DNA from: an uncultured Lysobacter sp.
GTDB lineage: Bacteria; Pseudomonadota; Gammaproteobacteria; Xanthomonadales; Xanthomonadaceae
DNA length: 47,252 nt
Reading direction: 5' to 3'
NCBI GenBank assembly: GCA_946480055.1
Contig: CAMLID010000022.1
Coordinates: forward strand, 1-47,252
The notes below the pieces were generated by a model. That model ran no database searches and was not told the origin of the DNA. It saw nothing but the letters and a program-made list of their open reading frames with translations. A program made the translations under genes and the position numbers. Positions 17,445-26,373 of this stretch are shown one piece after another (within the stretch, counting starts at the first letter, position 1; each line of letters opens with the position of its first letter).

Positions 17445-17717
17445 AGCGGGCTCCGGCCTGGCGGCGTTTGGGAGTAGGGCATCGTTGCCGCCCCGTGCGG
17501 GGCGTGGCAGGACAATAGACCCCTTCGGCCCGGCGAGGGGGTGTCGAAGGTCATGGCGGGGTGTGCGGGCGCCGGCACGTTGCGCGCGAGGCGGCCTGAT
17601 CGGGGGCGCGGCGGGAGCCGGCGTGCGGACCGGCAAATCCGGCACAGCCCCGAGCTGGACGCAGGGCATACTCTGCGCCGGACGCCGACCAACCACGCGG
17701 CGCCGGGACGGGGCAGG

Positions 17718-18770
17718 ATGCCCGCGCCGCGCGTCGTGCCACAGGGAGATCAAAAGAAGAAGACGATACTCGCGGCCGCCGCGCTCGCCGTGGCTGCGCC
17801 CTTGCTGTTCGTTCCGAACCTTGTACGCGGTGCCGACGCAGCGAGCTATTCGCCGCGCGGCCAGCTGGTCTACCAGATCGTGCGCAAGTGGGGCCCGCAC
17901 GTGCAGGAGACCTACCGCGCCGACATCGACGACTGGGCCCGGCAGATGGGCCCGATCTTCGCCAAGTCGCCGATGGATGCCCTGCGGCGCGCGGCCGAAG
18001 CGCGCGATTTCGACGCCATGAACGATGCGCTGCTGGGCCGGGCCGGCGCGCGCACGAAGGCGGCGGACCAGGTCACGCCGAGCGCTATAGGCAACCTGAC
18101 CACCGATCTCACCTTCGTGCCGATCGCACCGTGCCGCATCCTCGACACGCGCCTGGCCGGCGGTGTCATCCCGGCCAACGGCACGCGCGATTTCGACGTG
18201 GCCGCGGTGACCGACTACAGCTTCCAGGGCGGCAGCGCGGGCAACTGCAACGGCGTCGGGACCACCGGAGCGATCGGTGCGGCGATGATCAATTTCACCG
18301 TGATCACGCCCAGCATGGCGGGCTACATCACCGCCTTTCCCTACCAGGGCACGCGTCCGCTGGCGGCGAGCGCGAACTACGCCGGCGGCGACATCGTCAA
18401 CAACCTGGCCGTGGTCGCACTGGATACGAGCGCCGCGGCCAGCGACATGAGCGTGTATTCGTACGCGCAGACGCATCTGGTGGGCGACATCGTGGGTTAT
18501 TTCATCGCGCCGACACCGACCGCATTGCAATGCACGACGGTGTCGAACGTGAGCACCATGAACGGAAGCGCTTCGTTCACCGGTACTTCGCCGAGTTGCC
18601 CGGCCGGCTACACCAAGACGGGCGGCTACTGCCAGGCTGCAGGCACGGCCGGCCGTGTGGTCGCGTCCTACCCCAACGGCACGCTGCACCAATGCGTCTT
18701 TGCCAACGAGAGCGCGACCGCCATGCAGGTGACCGTCTACGCCGAGTGCTGTCGCCTGCCGGGACGCTGA
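17718..18770 (+). CDS. Secreted eight-cysteine protein with DTR-motif domain, paralogue 1
   Basis: A 350-residue exported protein of unknown function. After a basic stretch and hydrophobic signal (TILAAAALAVAAPLLF), it has three parts. An N-terminal helical region (GQLVYQIVRKWGPHVQETY...) comes first, then a beta domain opening with FVPIAPCRILDTRLAGG and closing with THLVGDIVGYF, and a Cys-rich tail ending in CCRLPGR. The middle part resembles a domain widespread in secreted proteins of Actinobacteria and Acidobacteria (PCRxxDTR ... DVxGYF), whose role is unknown to me. Eight cysteines align one to one with the protein at 19073-20059. The start is uncertain: ATG 17718 or GTG 17736. The position equivalent to the paralogue's ATG is not a start codon here. 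Confidence 0.85.
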   Translation: MPAPRVVPQGDQKKKTILAAAALAVAAPLLFVPNLVRGADAASYSPRGQLVYQIVRKWGPHVQETYRADIDDWARQMGPIFAKSPMDALRRAAEARDFDAMNDALLGRAGARTKAADQVTPSAIGNLTTDLTFVPIAPCRILDTRLAGGVIPANGTRDFDVAAVTDYSFQGGSAGNCNGVGTTGAIGAAMINFTVITPSMAGYITAFPYQGTRPLAASANYAGGDIVNNLAVVALDTSAAASDMSVYSYAQTHLVGDIVGYFIAPTPTALQCTTVSNVSTMNGSASFTGTSPSCPAGYTKTGGYCQAAGTAGRVVASYPNGTLHQCVFANESATAMQVTVYAECCRLPGR

Positions 18771-19072
18771 CCGGTCGCGGCGCGCTTTTGCGTAACCGTT
18801 ATAAAAGGCCCGCCTCGTGCGGGCCTTTTCTATTGCTGAGGCCGAGTCGCGGCACTGGCTGGGTGTTTTCCCTCAGGCTGCGGCGGCTGCAAGCGTTTGC
18901 ACGTGCGGTCACGTCGGAAACGCGGTGAAAGATGGAGGCCGTTATGAGTGTTTCGTCGCAATGATTTTGTGATGTCTGTCCTGTTTTTGTTTGGGTTCTC
19001 GTCCCTTTGGAGTGTCGGCGATCGGGTCCAAGGGGGACCCGACCCGCGAATCGAGCCTAGAGGGGATACACC
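18771..19072. other. Gap between the tandem paralogues (302 bases)
   Basis: It holds a terminator (18803-18829) and a more AT-rich stretch at about 18940-19015 that probably carries the promoter of the second paralogue, though no clear -35/-10 pair stands out. A good RBS (GAGGGG, from 19060) precedes the ATG at 19073. No gene is seen. Confidence 0.45.
18803..18829 (+). terminator. Rho-independent terminator of paralogue 1
   Basis: An 11-base stem (18803-18813 and 18819-18829) with a CTCGT loop and a right arm ending in TTTT, 32 bases after the stop codon. Confidence 0.85.
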
Positions 19073-20059
19073 ATGAACAAGTTGATTCTGGCCGCCGGTC
19101 TGTTCGCGCTTGCGCCCTTGCTGTCGCAGCCGGCGGATGCCGCTGGTCGTGGCGCGCGCGGCGAACTCGTCTATCAGGTCGTCAAGAAGTGGGGGCCGTA
19201 CGTACAGGAAGCCTATCGCGCCGACATGGGCACGTGGGCCCAGCAGATGGGTCCGACCTTCGCCAAGGCGCCGCTGAGCGCGCTGCAGAGCGCAGCGGAT
19301 GCGTCGAACTTCGACGCCATGAACAGCGCGCTGCTGGGCGCTCCGGCGGCGAGCAAGGCCGGCGCCGATATCTCGCCGAACAGCCTCGGCGACGCCGCCA
19401 CCGATCTGGTGTTCGTGCCGATCGCGCCCTGCCGTCTGTTCGACACCCGCCTGGCCGGCGGCGCGATCGCGGCCAACACCGTACGCAGCTTCGACGTCAC
19501 AGCGGTGTCCGACTACAGCTTCCAGGGTGGCGCCGCCAGCAACTGCAATGGCGTTGGTGCGGCCGGCTCCTTCGCGGCCGCGGCGATCAACCTGACCGTG
19601 GTCTTCCCAACCGGTTCGGGCTGGATCACCGCGTTCCCGTTCGGCACCACTCAGCCGAACGCGTCGAACGTCAACTATGCCGCGGGCGACGTCGTCGCCA
19701 ACCTGGCTACGGTGGCGTTGGATCAAGGCGCTTCGGCCAACGAGTTGTCGGTGTATACCTTCGCCCAGACCCATCTGGTCGGCGACATCGTCGGCTACTT
19801 CATCAACCCGCAGGCGACCGCGCTGGAATGCGTCGAGGTCGACGGCACCGTACTCAATCTCGCCGCCGGTGCCGCCGGCAATGCGTTCGCGGGTACCTGC
19901 ACCGCGGGCTACACGGCGGTCGAAACGCAGTGCCGTCCTTCGATATTCGGCATGCGCGTGGCGGGCAGCTGGACCTCGCATTGCAACATGGTCAACGACA
20001 GTGCCTCGGCGGGAACGGTCACCGCGACCGCTCGTTGCTGCCGCGTCCCGGGCCGCTGA
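19073..20059 (+). CDS. Secreted eight-cysteine protein with DTR-motif domain, paralogue 2
   Basis: A 328-residue exported protein with a standard signal peptide (MNKLILAAGLFALAPLLSQPADA). It aligns with the preceding gene along nearly its whole length: GELVYQVVKKWGPYVQEAY, FVPIAPCRLFDTRLAGG, DYSFQGGAASNCNGVG, TFAQTHLVGDIVGYF and the terminal CCRVPGR are shared. All eight cysteines are conserved: two in the DTR domain and six in the tail. This suggests disulfide-bonded extracellular proteins. The function is unknown; a surface or matrix role is only a guess. It has its own RBS and terminator, so the two genes are separately transcribed after a tandem duplication. Confidence 0.9.
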   Translation: MNKLILAAGLFALAPLLSQPADAAGRGARGELVYQVVKKWGPYVQEAYRADMGTWAQQMGPTFAKAPLSALQSAADASNFDAMNSALLGAPAASKAGADISPNSLGDAATDLVFVPIAPCRLFDTRLAGGAIAANTVRSFDVTAVSDYSFQGGAASNCNGVGAAGSFAAAAINLTVVFPTGSGWITAFPFGTTQPNASNVNYAAGDVVANLATVALDQGASANELSVYTFAQTHLVGDIVGYFINPQATALECVEVDGTVLNLAAGAAGNAFAGTCTAGYTAVETQCRPSIFGMRVAGSWTSHCNMVNDSASAGTVTATARCCRVPGR

Positions 20060-20081
20060 GTCCAAGCCCATCGGATCTACC

Positions 20082-20110
20082 CCGAAGGCCCGCCCAGTGC
20101 GGGCCTTCGG
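20082..20110 (+). terminator. Hairpin terminator of paralogue 2
   Basis: A 12-base perfect stem (20082-20093 and 20099-20110) with a CCAGT loop. The T-tract that follows is poor (TCTTG), so termination may be less efficient than at the first paralogue. Confidence 0.7.
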
Positions 20111-20183
20111 TCTTGTGGAGCCCGCGCGCATGCGCGAAGGTGCGGACTACGGCCGATACCGGTCCCGCCCTCGGAGCGTCGCG

Positions 20184-21557
20184 ATGAAAGTGCATTTCCA
20201 CGGAGCCGCCGGCGAGGTCACCGGTTCGCTGCACGAAGTCGAGGCCGCCGGCCGGCGCCTGCTACTGGACTGCGGCATGATCCAGGGCAGCCCCGAAGGC
20301 GAGCGCCGCAACGCCGATCCGTTCCCGTTCGATGCGGCCGCGCTCGACGCGCTGGTGATCAGTCACGCCCACATCGATCACATCGGCCGGGTCCCGCTGC
20401 TGGTGCGTCGCGGTTTCCGTGGCGCGATCCACGCCCAGGCCGCGACCGCCGAGCTGATGCGGATCATGCTGCTGGACTCGGCCCATATCGCCGAAAGCGA
20501 AGCGCAGCGCAGCAATCGCCGGCGTGGCCGCGACGAACCCGAAGCGGTGCCGCTGTACACCCAGGCCGATGTCGAAGCCGCGATGGCGCAGGTGCGGCCG
20601 CTGCCCTACGACCAACGCACCGAGATACTGCCCGGCGTCGAGATCGCGTTCCGCGATGCCGGCCATATCCTCGGCTCGGCCGCGGTCGAAGTCTGGGCCG
20701 ATGGCCGCAAGCTGGTGTTCTCCGGCGACCTCGGCCCCAAGGGCACGCCGATCCTGCGCGATCCCGCCAGCATCGACAGCGCCGACCTGGTGCTGATGGA
20801 ATCGACCTACGGCGATCGCCTGCACCGCGACCGCGCCGAGACCATTCGCGAACTCGGCCGCATCCTCGATCAGGCCTGGAACGACGGCGGCAACGTGCTG
20901 ATACCGGCGTTCGCGGTCGGGCGCAGTCAGGAGCTGCTGTACTGGTTCGCCAAACACTGGGACGAATGGCAGATGGCGCGCTGGAAGATCTTCCTCGACA
21001 GTCCGATGGCGGCCAAAGTGGTCGCCGTCTACGACCGTCATGTCGATCTGTTCGACGAGGACGCGCGGCAGGTCTGGCGCGACAAACCCAATCCGTTCCG
21101 GCTGCCGAACCTGCAACTGACCGAATCCAGCGAGGACTCGATCGCGATCAATCGCATCGAGCGCGGCGCGATCGTGATCGCCGGCTCCGGTATGGCCAAC
21201 GCGGGCCGCATCCTGCACCACTTCCGCCATCGTCTCGACAACCCGAAGACGCGGGTGGTGTTCGTGGGCTATCAGGCCGAAGGCACCTTGGGACGGCGTC
21301 TGGTCGATGGCGCGCAGTGGGCGCGCATCCACGGCCGGGACGTGCGCGTCAACGCGCAGCGCCACACCGTCGGCGGCTTGTCCGCGCATACCGATCAGCG
21401 CGGGCTGATGGATTGGTACGGCGCGATCGCCGGGCATCCGCCGCTGGCCCTGGTGCACGGCGAAGACAAGGCGCGCGAGGCGCTGGCCGGGGAGATCGGC
21501 GAGCGCTACGGCGTCAAGCCTGCATTGGCGCGTCCCGGCATGACCCTGCAGGTGTGA
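20184..21557 (+). CDS. Metallo-beta-lactamase / beta-CASP family RNA-processing-type protein
   Basis: A 457-residue cytoplasmic protein of the metallo-beta-lactamase superfamily with a beta-CASP insert, as in CPSF73-like and YsfF/TTHA0252-type nucleases. It has the metal motif HAHIDH (61-66), the later SGDLGP and MESTYGDR segments, a beta-CASP region with IPAFAVGRSQELLY and the C-terminal RMMBL motif GGLSAHTDQ. The full set of metal ligands appears intact, so it is probably an endo- or exoribonuclease. The substrate is unknown. The ATG at 20184 gives the canonical MKVHFHGAAGEVTGS start; longer frames read back into the upstream paralogue. Confidence 0.93.
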   Translation: MKVHFHGAAGEVTGSLHEVEAAGRRLLLDCGMIQGSPEGERRNADPFPFDAAALDALVISHAHIDHIGRVPLLVRRGFRGAIHAQAATAELMRIMLLDSAHIAESEAQRSNRRRGRDEPEAVPLYTQADVEAAMAQVRPLPYDQRTEILPGVEIAFRDAGHILGSAAVEVWADGRKLVFSGDLGPKGTPILRDPASIDSADLVLMESTYGDRLHRDRAETIRELGRILDQAWNDGGNVLIPAFAVGRSQELLYWFAKHWDEWQMARWKIFLDSPMAAKVVAVYDRHVDLFDEDARQVWRDKPNPFRLPNLQLTESSEDSIAINRIERGAIVIAGSGMANAGRILHHFRHRLDNPKTRVVFVGYQAEGTLGRRLVDGAQWARIHGRDVRVNAQRHTVGGLSAHTDQRGLMDWYGAIAGHPPLALVHGEDKAREALAGEIGERYGVKPALARPGMTLQV

Positions 21558-21649
21558 TCGTCCTGGCGCATGGACGCGGCCGCGCCTGGTCGCGTACGCG
21601 CCGTGGGTAGCGTGGCCGCCGGGCTTTGAGCGGAGACCGGCGCTTCCGT

Positions 21650-22843
21650 TCAATGCGCCGGCTGCGCCCCGCGCGACAGCGCCAGGCGCTCCCATGTCGC
21701 CACCAGCACCAGGATCGCGGTGGTGGCGCCGCCCAGCGCCAGCGCCGACAGATGCAGGGGGCGCGCCGCCAGCGACAACGCCAGCAGCAGAACCAAGCCC
21801 GCCAGATGCGACAACGGCGGAGTCCGGCGGTCGTTCGTCGTCCACTTGAACAACGCGTTGCCGAGCAGATACAGCGCCGGCCCGCCCAGGATCGCGGCGA
21901 TGCCGGCGTTGTCGGCATGGCCCGGATGCATCAGCACGATCTCGTCGGCGACCGCGCAGACGATGACGCCGGCCACGATCAGCAGATGGAGGTAGGTGTA
22001 GCCCATGCGCGCCTGCCGGCCCGGGTCGGCGGCATGGACGATGCGCCGGCTCGCGCGCTCGGCGCCGCTGTCGAAATAGATCCACCACATCGCCACGCTG
22101 CCGACGAACGCGATCACGAACGCGGCGGTGTGGCCGGCGTCCAGCGGCAGCCCGGCGAAGGTCGCGCCGGTGACCAGGATCGACTCGCCCAGGGCGATGA
22201 TCACGAACAGCGCGCAGCGTTCGGCCAGATGGCCGCCATCCACGTTCCAATCGCCGATGGTCGAGCGGCCCAGGCCCGGCACCCAGAAGAACGCGATCGG
22301 CCCGACGAACTCGATCAACAACGCGCCCGCCCACCAGGCGAAGCGCGCCTCGCCTTCGGCCAGGCCGCCGGCGATCCATAGCACGCCCGAGGCCAGCAGC
22401 CACACCGCGATGCGCAGGAAGCTTCGAAACAATGCGGTGTGCGCGCCGTGCAGCGCGTACAGCATGAACAGCGTGCGTCCGACCTGCATCGTCGCGTAGG
22501 CCGCGGCGAACAGCAGTCCGCGTTCGCCGAACGCCTGCGGCAGCGAACTCGACAGCAGCAGCCCTCCCAGCATCAGCGCGAACAACAGCAGCCGCGCCGG
22601 CGAGGTTTCCGGGTCCAGCCAGTTGGTGCACCACGCGGTGTAGATCCACACCCACCACACGGCCACGAACAGCAGCAGAGTCCGCAGCGCGTCGGCCAGG
22701 GTCAGGTGTTCGAGCAGGGTGTGCGAAATCTGGGTGACAGCGAACACGAACACCAGGTCGAAGAACAGCTCGACCATGGTCACTCGGCCGTGCTCGTGCG
22801 CGTTGCGGGTGCGCAGCAGGCCGCGTGCGGCAGCGTCGCTCAT
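21650..22843 (-). CDS. Low temperature requirement protein A (LtrA) family membrane protein
   Basis: A 397-residue multi-pass membrane protein. LtrA was named from a Listeria mutant unable to grow in the cold; its activity is unknown. The family signature VELFFDLVFVFAVTQISHTL is near the N-terminus, and the segment ERCALFVIIALGESILVTG is also diagnostic. About eleven hydrophobic segments are seen. It lies 13 bases downstream of a DoxX gene on the same strand and is probably cotranscribed with it. Confidence 0.93.
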   Translation of the reverse strand: MSDAAARGLLRTRNAHEHGRVTMVELFFDLVFVFAVTQISHTLLEHLTLADALRTLLLFVAVWWVWIYTAWCTNWLDPETSPARLLLFALMLGGLLLSSSLPQAFGERGLLFAAAYATMQVGRTLFMLYALHGAHTALFRSFLRIAVWLLASGVLWIAGGLAEGEARFAWWAGALLIEFVGPIAFFWVPGLGRSTIGDWNVDGGHLAERCALFVIIALGESILVTGATFAGLPLDAGHTAAFVIAFVGSVAMWWIYFDSGAERASRRIVHAADPGRQARMGYTYLHLLIVAGVIVCAVADEIVLMHPGHADNAGIAAILGGPALYLLGNALFKWTTNDRRTPPLSHLAGLVLLLALSLAARPLHLSALALGGATTAILVLVATWERLALSRGAQPAH

Positions 22844-22856
22844 GGCGCGACCCCGC

Positions 22857-23213
22857 TCAGCGTCGCGGCGGATGGCCGGCGTGCGCCATCAGCAAAAACA
22901 GGCCGCCGATCAGGCCGACGTTCTTCATGAAGTGCAGCAACTGCGCAGCGCGTTCGGCGCCGGCCAGGCTCCAGAACGGGTGCGACATCAGCGCGTCCAC
23001 CGCCATCAGCAGGGCGGCCAGGCCGGCGGTCCAGCGAAGTTTCCAGCCGCTGGCGATCAGCAGGCCCAGGACCAGCTCGACTGCGCTGAAGACCAGGGTC
23101 GCGACCGGCGTCACCGCGCCGCCCCAGGCGGTGAGCAGGCGGTACAGCCCCATGACGATGAAGACGCTGGCGATCAGCGTGCGTGCGGTGGTGGCTAGGC
23201 TGCGGTTGTCCAT
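22857..23213 (-). CDS. DoxX family small membrane protein
   Basis: A 118-residue protein with four hydrophobic segments and the general DoxX layout (TARTLIASVFIVMGLYRLL at the start, AALLMAVDALMSHPFW in the middle, NVGLIGGLFLL near the end). DoxX proteins are linked to redox and thiol stress systems in some bacteria, but the role of such stand-alone copies is not established. It precedes the ltrA-like gene by 13 bases. Confidence 0.85.
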   Translation of the reverse strand: MDNRSLATTARTLIASVFIVMGLYRLLTAWGGAVTPVATLVFSAVELVLGLLIASGWKLRWTAGLAALLMAVDALMSHPFWSLAGAERAAQLLHFMKNVGLIGGLFLLMAHAGHPPRR

Positions 23214-23279
23214 GGCCTGCTCCCCAGGCTGCGGTGGTGCCGCGCCGCGCGCCCGACAGACGCACGGCTCCGACCCTTT

Positions 23280-25823
23280 CTACCAGTCCACGCGCAATCC
23301 TGCATGGCCTTGCACGCTGCGGTGTTCCTCGCCGGACAGTTCGTGAGTGTAGTCGGCGACGAAATACAGGCCGACCCCGGGCGAGAGTCGGCCGACCAGG
23401 CCGGCGCCGAACTCAACCGCGTCGGCGCGGCTTTCGGTGCGGATCCGGTCGTCGCCGAAGCGGGTGTCGTCGTCGCTGCCCAGCTCGCTCCACAGGTTGA
23501 GCTTGAGGTAGGGGCGCCAGCTGGCGTCCTCGTCGGCGCCGTGCAGGCGCGCGCCGATGCGTGCGCTGAGGCCGTCGCCGACGTCGAAGCTCACGCTCGA
23601 GAACGCGTCGGCGGTGTCGTCCAGCGAACTGCGCTGCCAGACCAGCTGCGCCTGCGGTTCCAGCACCAGGCGCTCGCCCAGCGCGATCGGCCAGCCGCCT
23701 TCCAGCGAGGCGATGAACTGCGAACCGTCGACGTCCGAGCCCAGGCCGCGGTTTGAGCGCACCTTGCCGTCGAGGCGCGAGCCCAGCAGCACCGCGTCGA
23801 AGTAGCTTCCGCGCTCGCCTGTCCGCGTCCAGTAAAGGCCCAGGCTACGGGTGTCGAGCTCCAGCCGGCCGACGCGTTGCAGGCGCCCGATCGCGAAGCC
23901 GTCGATGTCGCCGCGGCTGCGGGTCGCGCCGACGAACACGCCGAAGCGGTCGTTGCCGCCGCCGTCGCGTTCGCCCGCGTGCAGGTCCACGCCCAGTTGC
24001 AGGCCACTGAGGTCGCCGTCGAACTGCGGCCTGGCGGCGCCGTCCCATTGCTGGCGCGTGCTCTCGCCGAACACCCGCAGCCAGCCGGCGTCGAAGCCGC
24101 CGCCGTGGCCGAGCAGGATCTGCTCGCCCTGGCGCTCGTGGAAGGTCCCTGCCGTGGCCAGGCCGTTGACCCGGACCAGCGCCGGCAGTGCGCTGTAGAC
24201 CGCGGTTTCCGGACGGTACAGCGGGATCGGATCTTCGCCGATCTGCGGCGTCGGCGGTGCGGACGGCGGCGGGGCCGGCGGTTCCGGCGACGGTGGTGCG
24301 GGAGGGGCCGGCGGAGGCGGCGGCACCACCGGCGGAGCGGGCGGAGCCGGGGGCGGTTCCGGCGGCGGCGGTGGGGTCACCGGCGGCGGTGGCGGAGTGG
24401 GCGGCGGCGGAGGCGGCGCTACCGAGTACGAGCGTAGGTACCAGTTGTCCTGGGTGCCGGCGTCGACGCCGCCTCGGAACAGCAGGTACTCGAACGCGCC
24501 GGCCGCGACCGGCTGCGCCAGCGTGAAGGCGCCGGCCTGGGTCTGCGCGCCGGCGATCGTCTGCACCACCAGGATCCCGTTGGCCACAGTCTGCGCGCCG
24601 CTGCCGCCGAGGTTGGTGACCAGCATCGAGGTGTTGCCGCTGGCCAGGCCGTTGGAGATCACCAGTTTGTCCGAGGCCGAATCGTCCGCGCCCAGCACCG
24701 TCTGCAAGTGCAGCTGCCCGCCATTGCCGACGTAGTTGCCGAACACGGTCAGGCTGTCGCCGGCGACCGCGCCACCGGAAGCGAGATCGATGTAGCCGGC
24801 GTTGACGACGCTGCCGAACTGACCAGAGGTGAACGGCCGCACCGAGCGCGCGCCGCTGACCAGCAGACTGCTGGTGGCGTCGATGTTGAGCGTGCCGCCA
24901 CCGGTGCCGGCATCGCCCAGGCTCAGGTCGGCATCGAGCGTGAAACGCGTGCCCGCGGTGAGATCCAGCACCTCCCAGTTGCGGATCCGCGAGACGCCCG
25001 CGACCTGCGCATTGGCGAACAGTAAGCGGTCCGAACCGGTGCCGCCGTCGAACGCATCGACCTCGGCGATCGTCGCCGCAGCCAGATTGCGCAGCGCCGC
25101 GCTGTCGTTGCCCGCGCCCAGCGAAATGCTGCCGGCGACGGTGCCTGCGTTGGCCCAGCTCAGCGTGTCGGTGCCGGTGCCGGTGAGCAGGCTGCCGCCG
25201 ATGCTGCCGCCGGCGATGTTGAGGGTGTTGTTGCCGTTGCCGAAGTCGACGTTGCCGCCGATGTTGGCGGTGCCGGTGAGGTTGAGCAGGTCGTTGCCTT
25301 GCTCGGCATTGAGCAGGCCGTCGATGCCGCCGCCGCTCATGTTCATGATGTTGTCGCCGACGCGCAGGTTGACCGAACCGATCCGGCCGCCGCTCATGTC
25401 GACGATGTCGCCTTCGTTGAACGCGCCGATGATGCGGCCGCCGCGGATCACCGCGGTGTCGCGGTCGGCGCCCTGGTCCAAGGCCTGGATGGTGCCGCCG
25501 GTCATGGTGAAACTGTCCTGCCCCGAGCTCTGGTCGACCAGGCCGCCGATGGTGCCGGCGCTGATGTTCAGGCTGTCGTTGCGGGTGCCGAAGCTGACGC
25601 TGCCGGTGATCGTGCCGCCGCTGACGATGACGCTGTCGTTGCCGCCGGAGGTCAGGTTCAGCGATGGCGTCGGGTCGGGTGTGTTGCCGTCGCAGACGAT
25701 GCTGTCGTTGCCGGCCGTGGGCGCGGGCGTGCAGGTGGCGTGGGCGAGCGAGGGCAGGGCGAGCAAAGCGGCGACGATGGCTACGGCGAGCGCGTGCGGT
25801 CGTGCGACGGGCGCGACATCCAT
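23280..25823 (-). CDS. Autotransporter (type Va) with beta-solenoid passenger
   Basis: An 847-residue outer-membrane autotransporter. A signal peptide ends near residue 30 (SLAHA). The passenger (about 30-470) begins with some nine imperfect repeats of about 20 residues of the type GNDSLNISAGTIGGLV, expected to form a beta-solenoid. A proline-rich linker (about 475-545, runs of four to six Pro) leads to a C-terminal beta-barrel domain (about 570-847) ending in GHAGLRVDW, with the terminal aromatic residue needed for BAM-dependent insertion. The RBS AGGAGC precedes the ATG by seven bases. No catalytic motif is seen in the passenger, so adhesion or surface display is the likelier role. Confidence 0.92.
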   Translation of the reverse strand: MDVAPVARPHALAVAIVAALLALPSLAHATCTPAPTAGNDSIVCDGNTPDPTPSLNLTSGGNDSVIVSGGTITGSVSFGTRNDSLNISAGTIGGLVDQSSGQDSFTMTGGTIQALDQGADRDTAVIRGGRIIGAFNEGDIVDMSGGRIGSVNLRVGDNIMNMSGGGIDGLLNAEQGNDLLNLTGTANIGGNVDFGNGNNTLNIAGGSIGGSLLTGTGTDTLSWANAGTVAGSISLGAGNDSAALRNLAAATIAEVDAFDGGTGSDRLLFANAQVAGVSRIRNWEVLDLTAGTRFTLDADLSLGDAGTGGGTLNIDATSSLLVSGARSVRPFTSGQFGSVVNAGYIDLASGGAVAGDSLTVFGNYVGNGGQLHLQTVLGADDSASDKLVISNGLASGNTSMLVTNLGGSGAQTVANGILVVQTIAGAQTQAGAFTLAQPVAAGAFEYLLFRGGVDAGTQDNWYLRSYSVAPPPPPPTPPPPPVTPPPPPEPPPAPPAPPVVPPPPPAPPAPPSPEPPAPPPSAPPTPQIGEDPIPLYRPETAVYSALPALVRVNGLATAGTFHERQGEQILLGHGGGFDAGWLRVFGESTRQQWDGAARPQFDGDLSGLQLGVDLHAGERDGGGNDRFGVFVGATRSRGDIDGFAIGRLQRVGRLELDTRSLGLYWTRTGERGSYFDAVLLGSRLDGKVRSNRGLGSDVDGSQFIASLEGGWPIALGERLVLEPQAQLVWQRSSLDDTADAFSSVSFDVGDGLSARIGARLHGADEDASWRPYLKLNLWSELGSDDDTRFGDDRIRTESRADAVEFGAGLVGRLSPGVGLYFVADYTHELSGEEHRSVQGHAGLRVDW

Positions 25824-26373
25824 GAAAAGCTCCTGGTACCGATTGGGGGAAGATCGGGTAAGGCCGGTCGATGTCGAACCGCCGATGGCCGCGTCCTGCG
25901 GCTACGGCCGCTCTGTAGCACATTCAGTGAGTATTTAGCGTGGATTTATCTTGGCGCGGACGGGGCGCGGCGGCTGGGAGCCCTCGCCGTCTGGGAGGCC
26001 GTCGGCCCTATTGGCGACCGGGGCCGGGCACGATCCCCGGCCGAGGGGGGGGCGTGCGGCTCCGGCGAGACCGGAGGTTTTCCTAATCCCGACAAGAATT
26101 TAGCGCTGGCGAAAGCGCCGGCTTTCGCGTACAGTGCCGCCTGTTCAGCGCACGGCTGCCTCCCCGCAAGGGGTACGTTTCCCAGGTTGCCCGCCGTATC
26201 GCAACAGTCCCAGGACTCGCCGATCGGCTTTTATCCCGCACGTCTTTCGTAGCGCCGACACGGTCCGGAGCATCCGGCACCGTCATTTCGATTACTCGCA
26301 GCGCGGTTCTAGGGAACGCTCCGAGTGACTCCGCGACTTCGGTCCGCGGATCCTTAGCACTTGGAGTTCCACC
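25824..26373. other. Divergent intergenic region between autotransporter and rhlE (550 bases)
   Basis: The longest gap in the window. AT-rich sequence at 25921-25951 probably holds the autotransporter promoter (minus). On the plus side, a perfect 8-base hairpin GCGAAAGC-GCCG-GCTTTCGC (26109-26128) stands just before TACAGT (26130-26135), a possible -10. If that is the promoter, rhlE has a leader of over 200 bases. No gene was recognised. Confidence 0.45.
26136..26373 (+). promoter_or_regulatory. Long, structured 5' leader of rhlE
   Basis: Two stem-loops precede the start: CTCGCAGCG (26295-26303) with CGCTCCGAG (26317-26325), and TCCGCG (26330-26335) with CGCGGA (26345-26350). The RBS GGAG (26363-26366) follows with seven-base spacing. 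Long leaders that fold differently in the cold are known for other RNA helicase genes, so self-regulation is possible; this is inference. Confidence 0.35.

Noticed and set aside
15456..17477. 673-residue plus-strand frame opposite the second M13 peptidase
   Set aside because: Same antisense composition; the true gene is on the minus strand.
17445..18692. Upstream extension of the second M13 frame (minus strand)
   Set aside because: It would overlap the plus-strand secreted gene and lacks similarity; the GTG at 17444 gives a proper signal sequence.
24240..24420. Short GC-rich repeats that could suggest a CRISPR or satellite array
   Set aside because: They encode the Pro-rich linker of the autotransporter; unit length is irregular and there are no spacers.
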